Shown in pieces: positions 1 through 4,377 of a stretch of 5,293 nucleotides of DNA. The notes beneath the pieces are model-generated. The model worked only from the letters and a program-made list of their open reading frames with translations, did not search any database and was not told where the DNA came from. Each line of letters starts with the position of its first letter. The stretch's first letter is position 1. The DNA comes from Verrucomicrobiota bacterium (GTDB taxonomy: Bacteria > Verrucomicrobiota > Verrucomicrobiia > Limisphaerales > JADLHS01): the NCBI GenBank assembly GCA_004297495.1, contig SCTL01000437.1, positions 1-5,293 on the forward strand. The letters run 5' to 3'. The translations under genes were made by a program, and so were the position numbers.

Positions 1-433
1 CCTCGAAGTATGTGCTTCGTCCGTCGTCTTCGCCAACGTACACCCAAATTCGATCAAACCCGTGACTTTTCCATCGATGCAGATCCGTTTCGACCGGACA
101 CTTAAGAGCAACTAAGTTCTGACACCCCTCTGGAAAAATGTTCGCCTTGACGCAGTAAGCTTTGAGTCGCTCGACGGGCCATCTCTGCTCAAGGTACGTA
201 ACAAGCCGATTTGTCTCCAGGTTCGTACGCGCAATACGAGCAAGCTGCTCTTCTGTAAAGCGGTAAGCGGTTCCGAGTTTGTTACTCGGAGGAATTTTTT
301 CCGCCGTACTCAACTTGGGCATGTAAGCATTTTGAGAAGCCTGAGGTTCTTGAGCAAGCGGGTTGAGTTTAGTGCTCTCGCAACCCAGCAGGAAACCAAC
401 TGAGAGGACGGTAAGCAATGGTGCGGTTTGCAT
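1..433 (-). CDS. Probable lipoprotein of unknown function (3' end beyond left edge)
   Basis: The frame is open for 144 codons from an ATG at 433 to the left edge. An in-frame TGA (439-437) lies one codon before the ATG, so the start cannot be further upstream. The N-terminus has a hydrophobic stretch (residues 5-17) ending in LLGC, a good lipobox with Cys18 as the lipidated residue, suggesting signal peptidase II processing and membrane anchoring. Unusually, the n-region (MQTAPLL) has no Lys or Arg. A linker rich in Pro, Gln and Ser (about 19-55) leads into a mixed segment with Cys94, Cys104 and Cys112 and an aromatic stretch (RIWVYVGEDDGRS, 128-140). I do not recognise the family. The start follows the gmk stop by 30 bp on the same strand, so co-transcription is plausible. 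GC content (about 45-52% in lines sampled by eye) and mixed third positions differ from gmk and yicC, suggesting an accessory or recently acquired gene. Confidence 0.72.
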   Translation of the reverse strand, partial: MQTAPLLTVLSVGFLLGCESTKLNPLAQEPQASQNAYMPKLSTAEKIPPSNKLGTAYRFTEEQLARIARTNLETNRLVTYLEQRWPVERLKAYCVKANIFPEGCQNLVALKCPVETDLHRWKSHGFDRIWVYVGEDDGRSTYFE

Positions 434-436
434 GTG

Positions 437-442
437 TCACCT
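437..442 (-). promoter_or_regulatory. Ribosome binding site of the lipoprotein gene
   Basis: On the minus strand AGGTGA lies just before the ATG at 433, leaving a 3-4 nt spacer, which is short but workable. It is the clearest Shine-Dalgarno-like sequence in the window and supports this start. A short palindrome, CTGAC-A-GTCAG (441-451), overlaps its upstream end. Confidence 0.5.
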
Positions 443-463
443 GACAGTCAGCTTTAGCCCAAA

Positions 464-1087
464 TCAAAACTCCGGCGGCGTCGCTCGCGCCACCCGCATT
501 TTTTCCGCTTCGACAATCGCCTGCATCTGCCGCAGGTCGTCATTGATCCCGCGACTGATGATGAGGTAGTCGAAATTGCGCCATTGAGCAATCTCCTGCC
601 GCGCCACGCCGAGCCGTTTCTGGATCACGGCACCGGAATCCTGTCCGCGCTTGCGCAAGCGTTGTTCGAGAATCGTGGTGGAAGCCGGCGTCAGGAACAC
701 CGACACGAGCGAGCGTTTGAGTTCGCTCTCTTCTTCGGCTTGCTGGCGGATCGAGTTGGCGCCCTGCACGTCCACGTTGAGCAACACGTCCTTGCCCGTG
801 CGCAGCTTGCTCATGACTTCGGATTTGAGCGTGCCGTAGCTGTTGCCATAGACCGTGGCGTGTTCGAGAAAGTTTCCCGCCTGCACGCGTTTGAGAAACG
901 AGCCGGCATCCAGAAAATAATAATCCACGCCGTCCTTCTCGCCTTTGCGCGGCTCTCGGGTGGTGCAAGTCACAGCCCTCGTCATGTCGGCGCGCGCGGC
1001 GAGCAGTTGCTGGCAGAGCGTGGTCTTGCCGCCGCCCGAGGGAGCGGAGATGACGATGAGCAACGGGTTGGCGAAGTTGTCGGACAT
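464..1087 (-). CDS. gmk: Guanylate kinase
   Basis: Gmk catalyses GMP + ATP to GDP + ADP in the cytoplasm, an essential step of purine nucleotide synthesis and salvage. The protein is 207 aa, the same as the E. coli enzyme. Residues 15-22 (APSGGGKT) are the P-loop, with Lys21 binding phosphate. Residues 42-59 match the guanylate kinase signature, TTR-x2-R-x2-E-x2-G-x2-YxFL, which binds GMP. A DVQGA segment follows mid-protein, then the LID-like RLRKRGQDS. The ATG at 1087 was chosen because the P-loop then falls at the usual distance from the N-terminus. The frame stays open upstream to 1591, but that part lies wholly inside yicC and looks nothing like a protein domain. The start is 8 bp after the yicC stop with no clear Shine-Dalgarno sequence, so translational coupling is likely. 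All key motifs are intact. Confidence 0.97.
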   Translation of the reverse strand: MSDNFANPLLIVISAPSGGGKTTLCQQLLAARADMTRAVTCTTREPRKGEKDGVDYYFLDAGSFLKRVQAGNFLEHATVYGNSYGTLKSEVMSKLRTGKDVLLNVDVQGANSIRQQAEEESELKRSLVSVFLTPASTTILEQRLRKRGQDSGAVIQKRLGVARQEIAQWRNFDYLIISRGINDDLRQMQAIVEAEKMRVARATPPEF

Positions 1088-1095
1088 GGGGAAAA

Positions 1096-1977
1096 TTACT
1101 CGACGTTCTGAGCTTGTTCGCGAAAGCGTTCCAACTCGGCTTTGAGCGTGACAACTTCGCGCGAGATGAGCGCGTCGTTCGCTTTCGAGCCGATGGTGTT
1201 GATCTCGCGATTCATCTCTTGCGCGAGAAAATCCAGCGTGCGCCCGACGGGTTCGCCGGATTTTCGGCAGTCGTCGAACTGTTGGAAGTGACTTTGCAGG
1301 CGGGTCAATTCCTCGGTGATGTCCGAGCGGTCGGCGAAGAGGACGACTTCGCGCAGCAAACGCTCGTCGTTTTCCGGCGGCGTGGGCAGGCCCGCGCCCT
1401 GAATGCGTTCGACGAGCTGCCGCCGATAATTCTCCGCCGACTTCGGCGCTTGTTTTTGGACGCGTTCCACGCTGGCGTGCATGACTTCGATTCGCTTGGC
1501 GAGGTCTTGCGCGAGATGAGTCCCCTCGCGCGTGCGCATCTTGATCAACGCCGCGAGTGCGGCTTCGAGCGCCTTTTGAACTGAAGGCCAAAGGTCTTCG
1601 GTGTCAGCCAATTCTTCGTCGGTCTGAAAAACACCGGGAGCGCGCAAGACTTGATCCAGAGTGACGCTGGCGTCCATGCCGAGCTGCTTGGCCATGCGGC
1701 GGAGTTCCTGCGCGTAAGCCTTGGCGAGCGGGAGATTCAGGTGCATCCGCGCCGAGGCTTTGCCCGTTCCGGCGTGCAAAGTGACGCGTACGGTCAGCCG
1801 GCCGCGCGCGATCTGCCGGTGAATGACTTCACGGACCTGCGCTTCGAGCATTTCCATTTCGCGCGGCAGATTGAGGGAAATCTCCGCCTGCTTGCGGTTC
1901 ACGGAGTTGATTTCCACGGTGATTTTGAAGCCGTCGCGCGCTGCCTCGCCCCGGCCATGTCCCGTCATTGACTTCAT
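1096..1977 (-). CDS. yicC: YicC/YloC-family endoribonuclease
   Basis: This is a 293-aa member of the YicC/YloC family (E. coli YicC is 287 aa). Family members act as cytoplasmic endoribonucleases; E. coli YicC has been linked to turnover of the small RNA RyhB. The N-terminus MKSMTGHGRGEA is the family hallmark, followed by EINSVN (22-27) and LPRE (37-40) of the YicC N-terminal domain. The C-terminal DUF1732 region is strongly conserved: DITEELTRLQSHFQQF (219-234), then GRTLDFLAQEMNREIN (245-260) and TIGSKANDA (261-269). The middle (about 140-195) is charged and probably helical or coiled coil. The ATG at 1977 places the hallmark at the extreme N-terminus. No Shine-Dalgarno sequence is visible upstream. 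It precedes gmk by 8 bp, a pairing found in many bacteria, and probably leads the operon, transcribed away from the divergent gene at 2132. Confidence 0.95.
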   Translation of the reverse strand: MKSMTGHGRGEAARDGFKITVEINSVNRKQAEISLNLPREMEMLEAQVREVIHRQIARGRLTVRVTLHAGTGKASARMHLNLPLAKAYAQELRRMAKQLGMDASVTLDQVLRAPGVFQTDEELADTEDLWPSVQKALEAALAALIKMRTREGTHLAQDLAKRIEVMHASVERVQKQAPKSAENYRRQLVERIQGAGLPTPPENDERLLREVVLFADRSDITEELTRLQSHFQQFDDCRKSGEPVGRTLDFLAQEMNREINTIGSKANDALISREVVTLKAELERFREQAQNVE

Positions 1978-2131
1978 GCGCGGGGAATATGGGAAAGACG
2001 AGGCGGGATGTCGAATGTCGAATTGGTTGGCGGGTGGAGGTGAATAACTCAGTAATAATCAGGGTAAGAAATTCCTTGCATCTCCCGCTCATTTCACCGA
2101 AAACAAGGCAAGTTAGTCAGTCGCTCAACCT
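1978..2131. other. Divergent intergenic region between yicC and the PEP-CTERM gene
   Basis: These 154 bp separate two divergent starts and should hold the promoters for both. AT-rich patches occur around 2041-2075 and 2091-2115, but I could not find a -35/-10 pair with good sequence and spacing on either strand: TTGCAT at 2076-2081, for example, has only GAAAAC 17 bp downstream. A 7-bp tandem repeat occupies 2008-2023. No small ORF or RNA gene is evident. Confidence 0.5.
2008..2023. repeat. Short tandem repeat, unit TGTCGAA
   Basis: TGTCGAA occurs twice head to tail (2009-2015 and 2016-2022), and period-7 identity extends one base each way to cover 2008-2023, about 2.3 units. It lies 31-46 bp upstream of the yicC start. 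Two copies could be chance; a genome-wide count would tell whether it belongs to a dispersed heptamer family. Confidence 0.45.
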
Positions 2132-3079
2132 ATGAAGCCCAAAGTTTTTCTTTTTGGAACCAGTCTGGTTATTGGTATCTCCCTGTGCACCACTGCGCGC
2201 GCCCAATTGTATTCCGAGGATTTCGATACGGATCATACGGCCAACTGGTCGGTGAAATTGTCTGGCGCGGACGCATTCGCCAATGTCTTCTTCGATTATA
2301 GCACGTTGGGGATACCATCCGCTCCGCATTCCACTGGGGGCAGCACGCGGGGGATTCGTTTTCTCGCCAACCAATCGGCCGGCGTCCAACAAGGCATCAG
2401 TGCCACCCCAATCGGCCAGGGCTTTACGGGAGATTACACCGTGCGGTTTGACATGTGGCTCAATTACAATGGACCGCTTGGCACGGGTGGGAGTGGCAGC
2501 ACACAGATCGGAAGCTTTGGCATTGGTACTACCGGATTGACCGCGCAGTGGGCGGGTAGCAGTTCAAGCATCATGTTCGGCGCGGGAACGGACGCAGGAA
2601 GCGCCAGCGCCTATCGCTGCTATACGAACAATACTCTTGCCGGTGCGGCCTCGGGAGTCTATGCGGCGGGCAGCTTGAGTGCGGCAAACGCTTACTACAC
2701 TTCCCGGTACGGCGGCGCCTCGGCTCCGGCCGCGCAAGTTACGCTCTATCCGGGCCAGACCGGAACCACCCCGGCTGGAACAGCAGGCTTTGCGTGGCGC
2801 GATGTGCTGATCATCAATACGAACAGTATCGTGAGTTGGTACTTGGACGGGTCCTTGATTGCTTCTGTGAACAGAACTCCCCTGACAACGCTCTCGACCA
2901 ACATTTTTCTCGGTCTTTTTGACATCAACAATTCCAGTTCGACGGACGCGAACGACTTCTTGATCGCTTCCATTTTCGACAACATTGTTGTGAGCGCAGT
3001 GCCTGAACCTACTTCGGTGGCCTTGATGGGTGCGGGTCTTGGGATAATCGCCTGGGCTGCGCGTCGCAGGAAGGTGTAA
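2132..3079 (+). CDS. PEP-CTERM sorting domain-containing secreted protein
   Basis: This 315-aa protein is built for export and exosortase processing. Residues 1-24 form a Sec signal peptide: Lys2 and Lys4, a hydrophobic core, and a predicted signal peptidase I site after ARA (22-24). The C-terminus is a typical PEP-CTERM tail: VPEP at 290-293, a hydrophobic helix (about 295-310) and a terminal RRRK. In known systems an exosortase (EpsH/XrtA type) cuts near the PEP motif, and such proteins go to the cell surface, often with exopolysaccharide. The mature part is rich in Gly, Ser, Ala, Thr and Asn with alternating strand-like segments. WYLDGSLIASVN (236-247) and a closing FDNIVV (282-287) resemble concanavalin A/LamG-like beta-sandwich proteins, but that fold is inference. 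The substrate or partner is unknown and no exosortase gene is in the window. ATG 2132 is supported by the signal peptide; no Shine-Dalgarno sequence is evident. A strong terminator follows. Confidence 0.9.
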   Translation: MKPKVFLFGTSLVIGISLCTTARAQLYSEDFDTDHTANWSVKLSGADAFANVFFDYSTLGIPSAPHSTGGSTRGIRFLANQSAGVQQGISATPIGQGFTGDYTVRFDMWLNYNGPLGTGGSGSTQIGSFGIGTTGLTAQWAGSSSSIMFGAGTDAGSASAYRCYTNNTLAGAASGVYAAGSLSAANAYYTSRYGGASAPAAQVTLYPGQTGTTPAGTAGFAWRDVLIINTNSIVSWYLDGSLIASVNRTPLTTLSTNIFLGLFDINNSSSTDANDFLIASIFDNIVVSAVPEPTSVALMGAGLGIIAWAARRRKV

Positions 3080-3093
3080 TACAAAAATCTCTC

Positions 3094-3122
3094 AAGAGCC
3101 GCCCGTCCCGGGCGGCTTTTTT
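3094..3122 (+). terminator. Rho-independent terminator of the PEP-CTERM gene
   Basis: A perfect 8-bp GC-rich stem, GCCGCCCG (3098-3105) with CGGGCGGC (3109-3116), closes on a 3-nt TCC loop. A/T and G/T pairs can extend it outward over 3094-3097, and TTTTTT (3117-3122) follows. It starts 15 bp past the stop codon at 3077-3079 and ends just before the convergent trpC stop. Read on the minus strand, the same stem is followed by a mini-palindrome and then five T (opposite 3083-3087), so it may also weakly terminate trpC. Confidence 0.92.
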
Positions 3123-3125
3123 GTT

Positions 3126-3935
3126 TTAGCGAGCCTCAAGCAACTCCGCCACTTTGCCGGCGATCGTTCCGCTGCGCGCCAAACTTTCCCCTACCAGAAT
3201 CGCACCCGCTCCGGCCCGCGCCAGACGTTCCGCATCGGCCCGCGTGTGAATTCCACTCTCCGCGACCAGGAGCGCGGATGGGCGGGCCGCGCGCGCAGAA
3301 AACAATTTCTCCGCCAACCGTTCGGTCGTGGCCAGGTCCACCTTGAAAGTTTTCAAATCGCGGTTGTTGACCCCGATCAAGGCGGCTCCGATTTTCAGCG
3401 CACGATCGAGTTCCGGTTCATCGTGAACTTCCACCAGCACGGCCAGGCCCGCCTCCGTTGCCATTGCGTGAAAATGCTTCAACCGCTCGTCATCCAGAAT
3501 CGCGACGATCAGCAGAATGGCATCCGCGCCCCACTCGACGGCTTCCAGAATCTGCCGTTCATCAATGATGAAATCCTTCCGCAACAACGGCAGCTTCACG
3601 GCCTCGCGAATCTGCCGCAGATAATCGAGCGAGCCTTGGAAAAACTTTTCGTCCGTCAACACCGAGAGGCAACTCGCGCCCGCCGCCTCATACTCCTTCG
3701 CGATGCGGACCGGGTCGAAGTCCGGGCAGATGACCCCCGCGGACGGCGAGGCTTTCTTCACCTCGGCAATCAACGCGAGGTTTCCGCGCCGGGGCTGCTT
3801 CAACGCCGCCAGAAAATCCCGCCGCTCGTCGCGCTCCAGCATGGCGTCGTGCAAATCACCGGCCGCAATGACGCGCGCGGGCAGTTGCGCAACTTCCAGC
3901 CGCTTTTGCGCCACGATGGTGTCGAGAATGTTCAC
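3126..3935 (-). CDS. trpC: Indole-3-glycerol phosphate synthase
   Basis: TrpC closes the indole ring, converting CdRP (1-(2-carboxyphenylamino)-1-deoxyribulose 5-phosphate) to indole-3-glycerol phosphate with loss of CO2 and water, in cytoplasmic tryptophan synthesis. The product is a single-domain TIM barrel of 269 aa with no TrpF fusion. Catalytic segments, numbered from the GTG start, are intact: IAEVKKASPS with Glu58 and Lys60, LLRKDFIID with Lys120, LVEVHDEPEL with Glu169, GVNNRDL with Asn190, and AESGI with Glu226 and Ser227. GVGES-like phosphate binding is provided by AILVGESLARS near the C-terminus. No ATG is available at the N-terminus. The GTG at 3935 gives MNILDTIVAQKRLEV, the usual TrpC beginning; a TTG at 3953 would add six residues, and an in-frame stop lies at 3983-3981. 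No Shine-Dalgarno sequence decides between them. No trp neighbours are visible, so the gene stands alone here. Confidence 0.96.
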   Translation of the reverse strand: MNILDTIVAQKRLEVAQLPARVIAAGDLHDAMLERDERRDFLAALKQPRRGNLALIAEVKKASPSAGVICPDFDPVRIAKEYEAAGASCLSVLTDEKFFQGSLDYLRQIREAVKLPLLRKDFIIDERQILEAVEWGADAILLIVAILDDERLKHFHAMATEAGLAVLVEVHDEPELDRALKIGAALIGVNNRDLKTFKVDLATTERLAEKLFSARAARPSALLVAESGIHTRADAERLARAGAGAILVGESLARSGTIAGKVAELLEAR

Positions 3936-4060
3936 GCCGGAATTCTTTGCCAAAGGCGCGCGGCGCGCAAAGCATATTCGTCAGCGCGAGTTGCGGGTTG
4001 GCCCGGTCCGGTTCAAATTGGCGCCGAACGAGAACATCAACCACTCGGGAAAATAAAATT
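3936..4060. other. Divergent intergenic region between trpC and the small exported protein gene
   Basis: These 125 bp lie between two divergent starts, so both promoters should be here or just inside the genes. The left half holds a GC-only near-palindrome (GCGCGC-G-GCGCGC, 3956-3968); the right end is AT-rich just before the ATG at 4061. I saw no convincing -35/-10 pair, and no trp leader peptide or T-box-like structure upstream of trpC, though by eye I would only catch an obvious one. Confidence 0.45.
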
Positions 4061-4327
4061 ATGAAACTGAACCAACAAACCACTCTGGCGCTGACGGCGG
4101 GCGCGTTGCTCGGATTCGCGGCGGCGGTCGGCCTTGGCGCGGCGGAGAAAGGCAAGGAAACCGCCAAGAAAGACTGGTCGCGCGTCCAGGTGATTGCGTA
4201 TCCGAACGGCGGCACTGGATTCTTCGATCCGGATTCCGGGACGATGTATGTGTATGACTCCGACCTGCGGGGTTGCTACCTGATTCGTCAGGTCGTGAAT
4301 TTAGGCGATCCCACCGTGCGGCCTTGA
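4061..4327 (+). CDS. Small exported protein of unknown function
   Basis: This encodes an 88-aa protein. The N-terminus (MKLNQQTTLALTAGALLG and onward) carries one Lys and a hydrophobic Ala/Leu/Gly core to about residue 27, fitting a Sec signal peptide; cleavage near GLGAA-EKG (about 28) is plausible, leaving roughly 60 residues in the periplasm or outside. After a charged linker (EKGKETAKKDWSR), the mature part has strand-like segments: VQVIAYPNGGTGFFD, then GTMYVYDSDLRGCYLIRQV, ending NLGDPTVRP. The YxxGGTGxFDxxSGTxYVYD arrangement looks like a compact beta-hairpin domain. I believe similar short secreted proteins exist in related bacteria but cannot name a family. The frame is open upstream to 3947, but the ATG at 4061 directly begins the signal peptide and has GGGA 10 bp upstream. 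One Cys remains in the mature part, and there is no lipobox. It is divergent from trpC and convergent with prfB. Confidence 0.8.
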   Translation: MKLNQQTTLALTAGALLGFAAAVGLGAAEKGKETAKKDWSRVQVIAYPNGGTGFFDPDSGTMYVYDSDLRGCYLIRQVVNLGDPTVRP

Positions 4328-4350
4328 GGCGCGACGTTTGACTGCGGGCT

Positions 4351-4377
4351 AAAAAAAGTCCGGAGTGACTCGGACTT
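4351..4377 (-). terminator. Rho-independent terminator of prfB
   Basis: On the minus strand AAGTCCG (4377-4371) pairs with CGGACTT (4362-4356), with inner pairing A4364-T4370 and G4365-C4369 around a 3-nt loop and one bulged base. A run of T opposite the seven A at 4351-4357 follows and overlaps the last two stem pairs. The upstream arm begins inside the prfB TAA stop codon (4378-4376), so there is essentially no 3' untranslated region before the hairpin. On the plus strand no T run follows, so it should act on prfB only. Confidence 0.88.

Noticed and set aside
584..1111. 175-codon open frame on the plus strand opposite gmk
   Set aside because: It is the antisense of a clearly coding gene, has no recognisable domain, and is explained by GC-rich codon bias.
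1088..1591. Upstream extension of the gmk frame by 168 codons
   Set aside because: It lies inside yicC, is rich in Arg, Ala and Ser as expected of an out-of-frame reading, and would push the P-loop far from the N-terminus. Gmk length is exactly normal from 1087.
1978..2131. Promoter pairs such as TTGCAT (2076-2081) with a downstream AT-rich hexamer
   Set aside because: The -10 positions at 17 bp spacing fit poorly, so no specific promoter is called.
3956..3968. GCGCGC-G-GCGCGC near-palindrome as an operator or hairpin
   Set aside because: A one-base centre cannot form a hairpin of full length, and alternating GC runs are expected in this base composition.
3990..4035. tRNA-like GGTTCAAAT sequence in the trpC/small gene spacer
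   Set aside because: It resembles a T-arm, but there is no matching acceptor stem, anticodon arm or CCA nearby.
3947..4060. N-terminal extension of the small exported protein
   Set aside because: The extra 38 residues are Arg/Ser-rich and precede a good signal peptide starting at the ATG at 4061, so the longer form would bury the signal.
3246..4064. 272-codon open frame on the plus strand opposite trpC
   Set aside because: It mirrors trpC almost entirely; trpC carries all catalytic motifs. The antisense translation has no domain-like pattern.
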